Below, piece by piece: positions 7,818 to 15,053 of a DNA stretch of 15,053 bases. The DNA comes from JBNKFQ01 sp050289385. Its GTDB lineage: Bacteria > Pseudomonadota > Gammaproteobacteria > Pseudomonadales > Porticoccaceae. The stretch spans positions 1-15,053 of the forward strand of contig JBNKFQ010000329.1 of NCBI GenBank assembly GCA_050289385.1, read 5' to 3'. The notes below the pieces were generated by a model. That model worked only from the letters and a program-made list of their open reading frames with translations. It had not been told where the DNA came from and made no database searches. Within the stretch, counting starts at the first letter, position 1; the number at the start of each line of letters is the position of its first letter. The position numbers were made by a program, and so were the translations under genes.

Positions 7818-10199
7818 TTACTCGTCTGACGAGATTTTCAGTCTGAATTCTGAAGGTGGTGTTGCTCCCATCAGATTTTCAACCAGCCAGTCCCAGCTAC
7901 GGCGAAGACTATAACCTTCAAGCAAACCTGTATTGTTGGGTAACAATAACAGATCGAAATCCTTGTTGGCATTCTTCAAAGCTTCGACCAATTTGAATGC
8001 ACCTGATGGAGGATTATAAACGTCAAGCATGCCATGGACGATCATCAGATTTCCCTTCAGCTTATGCAAATTATGCTCATAATGCCGGGGATCGTTGGCT
8101 GGCTGAAATCCAACACCTTCGTACCGATCTCCCCAAATGGATGTCATTACCCGGGTATCGTGAATTTCCTGAATAATAGCAGCCTTATAAAAATCAGGAT
8201 ACTCAAGCAGCGAATACAACCCTTGTGTATTGCCACGCAGGCCCGTGGTGCCAACACGGCTCAAGTCCATATAGGGGTATTTTTGTGCCATCTGCTTAAT
8301 GCCCGCCACCCGGTCTTCAAGACTCCCGGTAGACGGCGTCCAGCCATAGCTGTGATCCTGATATTTTTTACTACGGAACGGCCCACCACGGCCATCAACC
8401 GTTACAACAATAAAGCCAAGCTCCGCATAGGCTGCGGGTATCATGTAAATTCTGCCAATACTGGTATTGTTTGTAAAAGAACCAAGTGGCGTGGATGTTT
8501 CTTCCGGTGCCGCATAAAATGTGTATTCCAAAACAGGATACTTTTGTGTCGAATCGAAATCTGAAGGCCTGAAAATAGCCCCGTAAATATCAGTTTTGCC
8601 ATCCGCAGCTTTCAGTTTAACGGGTTCTGGCCATCGCCAGCCCTTTGGCAAGGCGCTGATATCAGCCGTTTCAACCGTCATCAATTGTTCGCCATTTCTG
8701 TCATACAGAAAGCTGACAGGTACATCATCGATTCGGGATCGGGTAGCAACAAAATATTGTCCGTCTCTGGAAATTGCTCTCATGTCTTCCGGGACATCGT
8801 AAAACAAATTCCCGGCGAGCATATTATAGTCATGGTTACTGGCTACCAGATTTGTCAGCTTTCCAGTATCCATGTTGACCCGTGCAATATCTCGGTAATA
8901 GGGGTTTCTGCCAGGAACACGTCCGCTGGTCTGGATCAACAGCTCACGACGTTCTGCATCAACATGAACAATATCCCGCACCAACCAGTCACCCCTGGTG
9001 ATTGCGTTTTTCACTTTACCTGTTTTCATATCGATCAGATACAGATGCCCCCAGCCACTGCGCTCAGAAAACCAGATGAGCTCTTCTGTTTCAGGCAATG
9101 GCCTAAACATCGGGGGTTTCTCAGAATCAGGAGTGAATTTGAAATATGTGTCTGTTATTTCTGTGAACAATACACGGGTTGTACCTGTATTCACATCAAA
9201 CTCTATAACACGTACCCGTTGGTCACCACGTTGTTGTTCGACGAAATAGGCGTGCTTGCTGTCTTGTGCCCACCAGCCAAGGCCTCCTTCAAAAAAGCCC
9301 CAGCCATTATTAGCGTGAGTCAGGTGTGGGTGCGCCGGTTCTGTGATCTTGCCTGTGGCTATATCAATCACCAGTAGCCGGTAATTGCCAACATGCTGAT
9401 CCGCCGTAACAGCAAAGTATTCGTTTTCAACCTGTGCCCGACCGCTGCCACTCGGCGGTGCAAAGTGAATTTTCGGGTTGGGGGCAACCTGCCTGAGATC
9501 CCGTTGCACTGTGTATATTTTTTTACCATCGGGTGACCATTTTACCTGTGGCAGACCGCTATCAAACGCTGGCCCCCAGGCAGACCCTGCAGCGGCGTAC
9601 CTGTACCCGTCTTCGCCATCATGAGTGAGGGCTTGTTTTTCACCCGTCTGTTTGTCATAAAGCCATATATTGTGATTTTTTACAAAAACTGACCGGTTAC
9701 CGTCAGGAGACGCAATGCCCTTTACCGGGGTTGCCTCTACTTCCTGTAAGTGACCTTCTGCAAACTGCCAATATTTATCAAATGCTTGAAAATTCAATTT
9801 GAAAGGCGACTGCGATATCGACTCGCCGGTAATAGCCAAGGCATGGGGTTGTATATGCTGGCCTGTCGCTTTGCCCAGTGCATTTGCCAGATCTTCATGA
9901 TCGAAAGCTGTTTTATTAGTTTTTTTTCTTACATCAATCAGCCGATATTCATACCCGTTTTTTAACTGACGCTTGTACCAGAAGTTATTATTATTTTTAA
10001 CCCGGGTCGGATACACAGTCGCGTTCAGAACAGGACCTCCACCAGAGTAAACATCTATAACCAGATCTTGTGCCCGCCTGTACCGGGCTTGCATATCATT
10101 GTCAGAGGCGTCAACCTGAATTGGTAATATGGCAATATTAAAGATAAACAACATTACGGCTTTTATTACTGTCGTAAATTTATTTCTGTTAATTTTCAT
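7818..10199 (-). CDS. Exported S9-family (DPP-IV/prolyl oligopeptidase-like) protein, predicted inactive, paralogue 2
   Basis: This 793-residue protein is clearly paralogous to the product of 4943-7315 over its whole length, with many shared blocks (PYMDLxRVGTTG, YPDFYKA, HNLHKLKG). It has a signal peptide (hydrophobic core about residues 13-27, likely cleavage after VDA), a DPP-IV-like propeller with WFSERSGWGHLYLID, and an alpha/beta-hydrolase domain. The nucleophile elbow reads GLRGNTQ, so Arg655 replaces serine. HGMLD keeps the aspartate (Asp726), and FYAAP keeps the likely oxyanion tyrosine (Tyr562). No histidine follows LPNNTG where the catalytic one belongs. It is therefore probably non-hydrolytic, but less eroded than paralogue 1. 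The start at 10199 has GGAG 8 bases ahead and yields a sensible signal peptide; an in-frame upstream ATG at 10310 would add 37 unlikely residues. It lies next after the TonB receptor. Confidence 0.9.
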   Translation of the reverse strand: MKINRNKFTTVIKAVMLFIFNIAILPIQVDASDNDMQARYRRAQDLVIDVYSGGGPVLNATVYPTRVKNNNNFWYKRQLKNGYEYRLIDVRKKTNKTAFDHEDLANALGKATGQHIQPHALAITGESISQSPFKLNFQAFDKYWQFAEGHLQEVEATPVKGIASPDGNRSVFVKNHNIWLYDKQTGEKQALTHDGEDGYRYAAAGSAWGPAFDSGLPQVKWSPDGKKIYTVQRDLRQVAPNPKIHFAPPSGSGRAQVENEYFAVTADQHVGNYRLLVIDIATGKITEPAHPHLTHANNGWGFFEGGLGWWAQDSKHAYFVEQQRGDQRVRVIEFDVNTGTTRVLFTEITDTYFKFTPDSEKPPMFRPLPETEELIWFSERSGWGHLYLIDMKTGKVKNAITRGDWLVRDIVHVDAERRELLIQTSGRVPGRNPYYRDIARVNMDTGKLTNLVASNHDYNMLAGNLFYDVPEDMRAISRDGQYFVATRSRIDDVPVSFLYDRNGEQLMTVETADISALPKGWRWPEPVKLKAADGKTDIYGAIFRPSDFDSTQKYPVLEYTFYAAPEETSTPLGSFTNNTSIGRIYMIPAAYAELGFIVVTVDGRGGPFRSKKYQDHSYGWTPSTGSLEDRVAGIKQMAQKYPYMDLSRVGTTGLRGNTQGLYSLLEYPDFYKAAIIQEIHDTRVMTSIWGDRYEGVGFQPANDPRHYEHNLHKLKGNLMIVHGMLDVYNPPSGAFKLVEALKNANKDFDLLLLPNNTGLLEGYSLRRSWDWLVENLMGATPPSEFRLKISSDE

Positions 10200-10344
10200 C
10201 CTCTTTTCTCCAAGGCTATAGATATAGTAAAGATATCTGGTATTGATTCGGGAATGCTTGCTTGTCATCTGACTCAGGTATTGGCAAGTATGGCCAGGAT
10301 TGGCTTTCAATCCTTTTCAGCAATAAAAAAGACAGACATAATCG

Positions 10345-10371
10345 GCCTCCTTCCCAAAAAAGAAAGGAGGC
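10345..10371 (-). terminator. Hairpin in the receptor-to-S9 gap, possible weak terminator or attenuator
   Basis: GCCTCCTT and AAGGAGGC form an 8-bp stem around an A-rich loop, 31 bases after the receptor stop codon. On the minus strand the stem is followed only some 14 bases later by a T-run (CTTTTTTATTG), so it is not a textbook intrinsic terminator. It could allow partial read-through from the receptor into the S9 genes, or stabilise the receptor message. The loop side contains a ribosome-site-like AAGGAGG. Confidence 0.4.
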
Positions 10372-10401
10372 ATTACAAGAGGTTCTGCGAATGTGAATCA
10401 G

Positions 10402-12810
10402 TTAGAAATTAATTGCAATCTTCAGCCCTATTGTGCGCGGGCGCGCTCGAGCAGCGGTATATTGAAACTCATACGGATCAAGTCGCCCTCTGTCATTCAA
10501 CAGATTTTTAGCGAATATTCCAAACGACAGATTTTCATTGATTTCCATACTAGCAGTAAAATTCATCATATTAATAACGTCTGATTCACCGACCCACCAG
10601 GGTCCGAGATTTAGAAAACTTAGAGCAACGCTATCTTGCTGGTTGTAATCGAGCCTGGCAAAAGCACTCTTGTCGTACAGGGTAAAATCATGGATGGCTG
10701 AAACGGTGAACTGATATTTAGCGACATAAGGCAGTTCATCACCAATTTCAAAGCTGGATGTTGTCCCCCCCTTCACGCTCACAAACTGAGTATCAATCAA
10801 ACTGCCGCTTAACTCCAGGCGCAGCCTATCATTGGCTTGCCATGCCAAATCTAAATCGATACCCCGAATTTCAGCGTTACCCGCGTTCTCGGTAATACTA
10901 ATAAGGCTATTATCATCAAGTTTCGTAACCGCGACAATATAGTCAGTATAATCACTGTAGTATGCAGACACTTCAGCAGCAAGGCGACCGCCAAGTGCTT
11001 CCATTTTAAGCCCAAGCTCATAACTCCAAACGATCTCTGGACCATAAGGTGGTGCACCGAAAGAGATAAACCCTCCACTGCGGAAACCTTTGCCAATATT
11101 GGCAAAGGCCGTCACATTGTCGGATATGTCATAGCGAGCAAACAAACGGGGACTGATATTGTCAAAACTTCCAGCCTGGGTGCTATTACCAGCATCAGGC
11201 GTCAGTGTTCTGGAATCTTTAAAGTAACGCAGACCACCACCAATTTCTAACCTTTGCGTAAGTTCATAGCTTACCTCGCCAAACACCGCCCATGATTCAG
11301 ATGTTGAAGATTCACTGCTATCACCTTCCAAAAGGGCTGGTAATGGTAATGGACCGAACAACCAGGGACCAAACCCGAATCTGTGATCTGAATCCTGATA
11401 AAACCCGCCTACACTCCACTGCAATGCCTCGTCATTCGTAGAACTGAAGCGTATTTCCTGGTTAAACGTTTCTGAACCCGTGTTACCCGAGGGCATCAGA
11501 AAATGCCACAAGGGCTCCTCGGATGCTGGGCCCGACACAGGTGAAAAGACAGTCAACCCACGTTGCAAAGCCTCCTGATCGATATAATTTGTTGAACTTA
11601 AAAATCGAACTGAACCAAAATCATAGCCAATATTCAGATTGTAAATTTCATAGGTTTCATCACCGGTGGCCGTTGGTGTCAGAACTCCATCAAAGGCTTG
11701 CCGGTAATTACCATTTTCATCTTCGCCCTGATTAGGAGCTCCGATTTGATTGTCGTGAATGACCACCATCGTCGCCACCGACAGTTGCTCTGCAGGTTGC
11801 CATAGAGTCTTAACCCGTACGTTGGTAACATTTTCATGGTTGATATTGCTGAGACTTTGTGCCGGTTGGTCAATCCAGCCGCCGCTGTTGTCAAATTCGC
11901 CAACAACCCGTATAGCGAATTTGTCTTCAACAATTGGCAGATTGACCATAGCTTGCGCCTTTTGGCTTGCCGCTCCGCCTCTGGTGAAAGATGCTGAAAC
12001 ATCTGTGCTCATGGCAAAAGCTTCGAGATCTGGATTCCTGGTTATAAAACGGATGGTGCCGCCAGATGAGCCCTCACCGTAGAGTGTACCTTGTGGCCCC
12101 TTGAGGACCTCCACACGTTCCAGATCATAAGTACGCAAATCAAGATGACGCTGGGTGCCGCCACCTGTTACCGAAGTTTCATCAAGATAAATACCAACTT
12201 GCGAACCTCCACCCGAGAAGTTGGCGATACCACGTAAAGTAATTCTGCGACCATTATAACCAGCACCACCCGCATCAACCACATTGAGCCCGGGAACCGA
12301 AAGCCCCAAATCCTCAAAATCGGCTATGCCACGTTGTTTTAGCTCTCTATCTCCGAGGGCAACAATACTAATGGGCACATCCCTGATGCTTTGCTCACGT
12401 TTTTGAGCGGTAACAACAATTTCATCTATTTCCAAATTTTTGATCTTATCCACTTTTTTTTCAGAAGCAGAAGCTTTTCCAACCTGGCCCTTTAATGTCG
12501 ATATCTGCAGGACAAAAGTGTTATTGTCGGGGTTATTAAAAGTCAGGCCCGTTCCATCCAGCAACAAGGCAAGCGCTTCATTTGCCTGATAATCCCCACT
12601 CAACGCGTCAACATTCAACTTTGCCACAAGATCCTGAGAATAAAATATTTGAACATCCGCTTGCCTGGCAAATTCCTGCAAGGCTTGATTGAGTTTACTG
12701 CCAGGTATGGAAAAACGTTTTTGCTCATGTGTTTGTGTATCTGAAAGCACATTTGCACTAATCAAGACTGACAGTGCCAGTACACAAAGAGAACTTTTAT
12801 ATTTAGCCAC
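10402..12810 (-). CDS. TonB-dependent outer-membrane receptor with N-terminal STN signalling domain
   Basis: This 802-residue energised outer-membrane transporter and transducer has a signal peptide (residues 1-23, ending ANVLS), then a secretin/TonB short N-terminal (STN) domain at about 33-103 (FSIPGSKLNQALQEFARQADVQ, LALLLDGTGL). Next come a TonB box (DEIVVTAQ, 129-136), a plug domain (VPISIVAL, GLNVVDAGG, RVEVLKGPQGTLYGEGSSGG) and a long beta-barrel ending in a C-terminal phenylalanine (GLKIAINF), as needed for barrel assembly. The STN domain is the part that contacts FecR-type regulators, fitting the adjacent fecR/fecI genes. The substrate cannot be read from sequence; the plug and barrel resemble the large proteobacterial group that takes up siderophores, sugars or peptides. 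The start is a GTG at 12810, chosen for the AGGAGG at 12825-12820 (9-base spacing). An ATG at 12855 without a ribosome site would extend the N-terminus by 15 residues. Confidence 0.95.
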   Translation of the reverse strand: MAKYKSSLCVLALSVLISANVLSDTQTHEQKRFSIPGSKLNQALQEFARQADVQIFYSQDLVAKLNVDALSGDYQANEALALLLDGTGLTFNNPDNNTFVLQISTLKGQVGKASASEKKVDKIKNLEIDEIVVTAQKREQSIRDVPISIVALGDRELKQRGIADFEDLGLSVPGLNVVDAGGAGYNGRRITLRGIANFSGGGSQVGIYLDETSVTGGGTQRHLDLRTYDLERVEVLKGPQGTLYGEGSSGGTIRFITRNPDLEAFAMSTDVSASFTRGGAASQKAQAMVNLPIVEDKFAIRVVGEFDNSGGWIDQPAQSLSNINHENVTNVRVKTLWQPAEQLSVATMVVIHDNQIGAPNQGEDENGNYRQAFDGVLTPTATGDETYEIYNLNIGYDFGSVRFLSSTNYIDQEALQRGLTVFSPVSGPASEEPLWHFLMPSGNTGSETFNQEIRFSSTNDEALQWSVGGFYQDSDHRFGFGPWLFGPLPLPALLEGDSSESSTSESWAVFGEVSYELTQRLEIGGGLRYFKDSRTLTPDAGNSTQAGSFDNISPRLFARYDISDNVTAFANIGKGFRSGGFISFGAPPYGPEIVWSYELGLKMEALGGRLAAEVSAYYSDYTDYIVAVTKLDDNSLISITENAGNAEIRGIDLDLAWQANDRLRLELSGSLIDTQFVSVKGGTTSSFEIGDELPYVAKYQFTVSAIHDFTLYDKSAFARLDYNQQDSVALSFLNLGPWWVGESDVINMMNFTASMEINENLSFGIFAKNLLNDRGRLDPYEFQYTAARARPRTIGLKIAINF

Positions 12811-12819
12811 AATCACCTT

Positions 12820-12825
12820 CCTCCT
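12820..12825 (-). promoter_or_regulatory. Strong ribosome binding site of the TonB receptor gene
   Basis: AGGAGG on the minus strand lies 9 bases before the GTG at 12810. It is inside the open frame if the ATG at 12855 were used, so it argues for the GTG start and a compact signal peptide. A second GTG (12816) only 3 bases from the site is too close. Confidence 0.6.
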
Positions 12826-12920
12826 GCTAATCTTAAAATCACGATTGATCTTCATGTTTTTGCTATATTTCACAGGATGTAACGATGGCAAACATAAAAA
12901 CCTCTATTGGAAATCATTAT

Positions 12921-13967
12921 TTAGTTTTCTAGATCACTCACAAACAGAATTACACCTTTCTTGCGTACAACATGAACGGGCAAACTACTTTCGATGGCAT
13001 CAATCAGCGTATATACATTGCCCGTTTCAAACACTCCACCAATCACCATTTCACCAATATTTTCGCGCGCCAATACAATTTTCTCCGGGATGTAGTATTG
13101 AATTTCATCAATAATTTCCGCGATGGTTTGTTGGTCAAATATAATTTTTCCCTGACGCCAGGTAGTGAACCGAGACAATTCAGAACCGATCAAGGTGTGC
13201 TGACGAACGCCGCTTTTACCGTAATTCAGTTGATCACCTGCCTTAAGTTGAAATCGTTCGGCTATTTTGTTGGCGTCCAGCGGTTTCACATCCACCCGCC
13301 CGTCAGTAACGGTAACCGTAGCACTTTGCTCCCGAAAGCGGATATTGAATGCCGTACCTACCGCTCTGACTTCGCCGTTACCAACCATAACCACAAATGG
13401 TCTCGATTTATCTCTGGCCACTTCAAAATAAACCTCACCTCTTTCCAGGTAGAGCTTGCGGTCAGAATGGGTAATCACTGCCGAGAGTTTGGTGTCGGTA
13501 TTTAGGGTAACTACAGATCCATCATTCAGCATGACAGTTTTTTGTTGTCCTACAGCAGTCTCGTAGTGCAGGGGTTCGGGGTTTGTCAATATACGGCTGA
13601 ACATGGTGCCTGCCACAATCAATAGAAGACCAGCAGCAATCGCGCCAAATCGTTTGTAGAAACTGGCTGAGCGCTTCCCTTGTTCATACTGTTGCAGTTG
13701 TTTTTGCCGTTGCCGGTTATTCAACTCGCGGTACAAAAGCTGTAATCCCGGATTTAATACCTCTTCAGATTCTCTCGCCAGTGCACTCAACACATGCAAA
13801 TCCCCTTCCAGGGCCTGCAGTTGCTGCCACGCTTTTTGGTGTTCAATATTACTACCCAGCCAATGCTGGAAACTGGCGATCTCTGCAGTTGATATGGCGC
13901 CACTGGCAAACCGTGTCTTGTGGTGAGCTGCTTGCTGAATAACCAAATTTTCTGCATGGTTTTTCAT
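12921..13967 (-). CDS. FecR-family anti-sigma/sigma regulator
   Basis: This 348-residue inner-membrane regulator transmits the signal from the receptor STN domain to the FecI-type sigma factor. It has a cytoplasmic N-terminal DUF4880-like segment at about 12-55 (RFASGAISTAEIASFQHWL, then HQKAW), a single membrane span at about 107-127 (GAIAAGLLLIVAGTMF), a periplasmic FecR domain at about 135-230 (TAVGQQKTVMLNDGSVVTLNTDT, YLERGEVYFEV, VGTAFNIR) and a C-terminal DUF4974/STN-like domain at about 270-345 (IIFDQQTIAEIIDEI). Length and order are normal for the family. Its ATG overlaps the sigma-factor stop codon (ATGA, 13964-13967), indicating translational coupling. It is followed by the receptor gene after 110 bp. 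Confidence 0.94.
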   Translation of the reverse strand: MKNHAENLVIQQAAHHKTRFASGAISTAEIASFQHWLGSNIEHQKAWQQLQALEGDLHVLSALARESEEVLNPGLQLLYRELNNRQRQKQLQQYEQGKRSASFYKRFGAIAAGLLLIVAGTMFSRILTNPEPLHYETAVGQQKTVMLNDGSVVTLNTDTKLSAVITHSDRKLYLERGEVYFEVARDKSRPFVVMVGNGEVRAVGTAFNIRFREQSATVTVTDGRVDVKPLDANKIAERFQLKAGDQLNYGKSGVRQHTLIGSELSRFTTWRQGKIIFDQQTIAEIIDEIQYYIPEKIVLARENIGEMVIGGVFETGNVYTLIDAIESSLPVHVVRKKGVILFVSDLEN

Positions 13968-14569
13968 GACAGGTCCCTCCCGGAAGGGCTGACCGGCCCG
14001 GGCCTTCGCTGCAATGTAACAACATTGTTTTTAATGTCCTGAGCAATGGGTTCATCCATTTGCCGCACATAGGCCAGACATTGACTGGTGCCTTTGGCAA
14101 TATGTTTTTCCACCGTGGAGAGGGAAATGCCCATCTCTTCACCTATTTCAGCGTAACTTAAGTTCATCAACTTGTGCATTACAAATGCCCGGCGGACCTG
14201 AGGTGTGAGCTGCTCTATGGCATCGTTTAATCCTTTAAACTGCTCCCGCACATAGGCAACTCTTTCAGGTGACGGACCACCGCTATCCATGTCAAGTACT
14301 GTAATATCAACAAAGCTGGTTTCATCCGGCTGGCGTTTTTCCTTGCGCAGAGCGTCCTTGAACAGGTTATCGGCGATACGGTAGAGGTAGGCTTTGGGGT
14401 TTTCGCTGTCATCCCAGCTATGCTGGCGGTGAGCTCGCAAAAAGGTTTCTTGCGTCAGATCCTCAGCGCCCTCTTCACGGCCAAGCCGGACCCGCAGAAA
14501 GTTGTAGATATCTTTCCGGTAAGACTGAAACAACTCACTGATTACACTATTCCACCTTTTTTTCATCAT
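13964..14569 (-). CDS. FecI-like ECF RNA polymerase sigma factor
   Basis: This 201-residue extracytoplasmic-function sigma factor has a sigma region 2 at about 10-75 (LFQSYRKDIYNFLRVRLG, AEDLTQETFLRA, the -10 recognition end AYLYRIADNL) and a region 4 helix-turn-helix at about 130-180 (RRAFVMHKLMNLSYAEIG, MGISLSTVEKHIAKG). The C-terminal tail of about 25 residues is basic and of unknown role. By family rule it is activated when the paired FecR relays receptor occupancy, and then drives the receptor operon. It is the first gene in the row and overlaps fecR by 4 bp. Two adjacent ATGs (14569, 14566) share the AAGGCGG site; the second has the better spacing. Confidence 0.95.
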   Translation of the reverse strand: MMKKRWNSVISELFQSYRKDIYNFLRVRLGREEGAEDLTQETFLRAHRQHSWDDSENPKAYLYRIADNLFKDALRKEKRQPDETSFVDITVLDMDSGGPSPERVAYVREQFKGLNDAIEQLTPQVRRAFVMHKLMNLSYAEIGEEMGISLSTVEKHIAKGTSQCLAYVRQMDEPIAQDIKNNVVTLQRRPGPVSPSGRDLS

Positions 14570-14821
14570 CCGCCTTGCTCAATACCCCCGCGGGCCGGGT
14601 TTCACCGTTCACTATTTTAAGTAAACGATATATTGCACAGAAACCTCTAATGCAGCAGGAAGTTTTTTATAACAATTGGCAATAAAGCCGGGTCGTATCT
14701 ACCACACGGTGATCAGATTGATTGAGGACACGGTTGATAATCGGCTCTAATTACCCTTATTAAAGGAGGAAGGTTAAAGGAGAAAGTTATCAGGCTTAAC
14801 AAGGGCTGGATTCAAGAAAAA
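14570..14821. other. Leader region upstream of the sigma-factor gene
   Basis: No gene is seen. A purine-rich imperfect tandem repeat occurs on the plus strand (TTAAAGGAGGAAGG at 14760-14773, then TTAAAGGAGAAAG at 14774-14786); it looks like ribosome sites but no start codon follows. The promoter of the fecI row must lie here. A minus-strand TATAAA (around 14671-14666) with a TTGCCA too close upstream is not convincing, and an ECF-type promoter could not be assigned. Confidence 0.35.
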
Positions 14822-14839
14822 GGGGCTGCGAGCAGCCCC
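14822..14839 (-). terminator. Intrinsic terminator of a truncated TonB receptor gene
   Basis: GGGGCTG and CAGCCCC form a perfect 7-bp GC-rich stem with a CGAG loop. Read on the minus strand it is followed at once by TTTTTCTTG (14821-14813), a good U-tract. It lies about 36 bases beyond the stop codon of the receptor remnant at 14876-14947 and would also shield the fecI promoter region from transcription coming from the right. Confidence 0.8.
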
Positions 14840-14875
14840 AAAATCCGACCAAATTAAAAGCAAAGTCATGTCACA

Positions 14876-14947
14876 CTAAAAATCATATCCCAGTCGTATC
14901 CCTACCGTTCTGCGCGAATTCATACAATAAGTGCAATTCCCAGGTTT
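14876..14947 (-). pseudogene. C-terminal remnant of a second TonB-dependent receptor, cut by an IS
   Basis: The minus-strand frame ending at the TAG 14878-14876 encodes RRTVGIRLGYDF, the typical last strand of a TonB-dependent receptor barrel (RTVG...aromatic-D-F at the very C-terminus). Going upstream the same frame reads only 23 residues before a TGA at 14950-14948, and the preceding residues (KPGNCTYCMNS) no longer look like a barrel, so the true junction may be nearer 14914. An IS30-type transposase gene starts 60-90 bases further right, which accounts for the break. The rest of the receptor should lie beyond the IS, outside the window. An intrinsic terminator follows in the right place. 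Confidence 0.6.
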
Positions 14948-15053
14948 TCAAGAAAGTGGTTAAATTGATTTGCGGATCAAACAACCACAATCAGCCCGGG
15001 AATTGCCATGAAACAATATCAACATTTGAGCGATGAAGAAAGACTGTACATTC
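14914..15053 (+). mobile_element. Left end of an IS30-family insertion sequence (partial)
   Basis: The element is inferred from the transposase start at 15008 and from the abrupt end of the receptor frame to its left. The exact outer end is uncertain, somewhere between 14914 and 14950. Only one end is in view, so the inverted repeat and target duplication cannot be checked here. Confidence 0.5.
15008..15053 (+). CDS. IS30-family transposase, N-terminus (partial)
   Basis: The ATG at 15008 opens a frame MKQYQHLSDEERLYI that runs off the window. The pattern YxHLsxEERxxI is the hallmark opening of IS30-type DDE transposases, where it begins the helix-turn-helix that binds the element's inverted repeats. 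A GGGA lies about 7 bases upstream. Only 15 residues are visible, so the family call rests on this motif alone. Confidence 0.7.
   Translation, partial: MKQYQHLSDEERLYI

Noticed and set aside
8034..9377. Plus-strand open frames antisense to S9 paralogue 2
   Set aside because: They overlap a full-length, well-supported minus-strand gene, have no recognisable motifs and look like shadow frames.
10197..12855. Shared MKINR start in the receptor's longer frame and in S9 paralogue 2, suggesting fusion or duplication of the 5' ends
   Set aside because: The codons differ and similarity stops after five residues; it is best taken as coincidence.

Overview
The window looks like chromosomal DNA of a Gram-negative proteobacterium, most likely a gammaproteobacterium. 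The grounds are a CysJ/CysI sulfite reductase of the enterobacterial type, an outer-membrane TonB-dependent receptor with a periplasmic signalling domain, and a FecI/FecR pair. I cannot name the genus. The left third (about 1-4870) looks like core metabolism. The right two thirds (about 4940-15053) are visibly more AT-rich and read like an accessory locus with insertion-sequence traces.

Left region. The last 49 codons of an unrecognised plus-strand gene end at 151. Sulfite reductase follows on the minus strand: cysJ (flavoprotein, 2326-4116) upstream of cysI (hemoprotein, 356-2077). cysI is bracketed by two copies of a short non-coding element (162-351 and 2162-2319). Their 91-bp conserved halves are inverted relative to each other and differ at only 4 positions. 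Divergent from cysJ is a 181-residue thioredoxin-fold protein with a CNHC active site (4321-4866).

Right region. Five minus-strand genes run in the order sigma factor (FecI-like, 13964-14569), anti-sigma regulator (FecR-like, 12921-13967, overlapping the sigma gene by 4 bp), TonB-dependent receptor with an N-terminal STN signalling domain (10402-12810), and two tandem paralogues of the S9 prolyl oligopeptidase/DPP-IV family (7818-10199 and 4943-7315). Receptor, FecR and FecI are the three parts of a standard cell-surface signalling relay. Both S9 proteins are full-length exported proteins with propeller and hydrolase domains. However, both have lost the nucleophilic serine and the catalytic histidine, and one has also lost the aspartate and the oxyanion tyrosine. 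They are predicted to be non-catalytic, possibly binding or processing-accessory proteins for whatever the receptor imports. This is the most unusual thing in the window.

Edges and debris. A possible MITE with CTTAAG-flanked ends lies between the two S9 genes (about 7682-7800). At the right edge an IS30-type transposase gene begins (15008, plus strand). Just left of it is the severed C-terminal tail of a second TonB-dependent receptor (14876-14947, minus strand) with its own intrinsic terminator (14822-14839), so an IS appears to have cut a neighbouring receptor gene.
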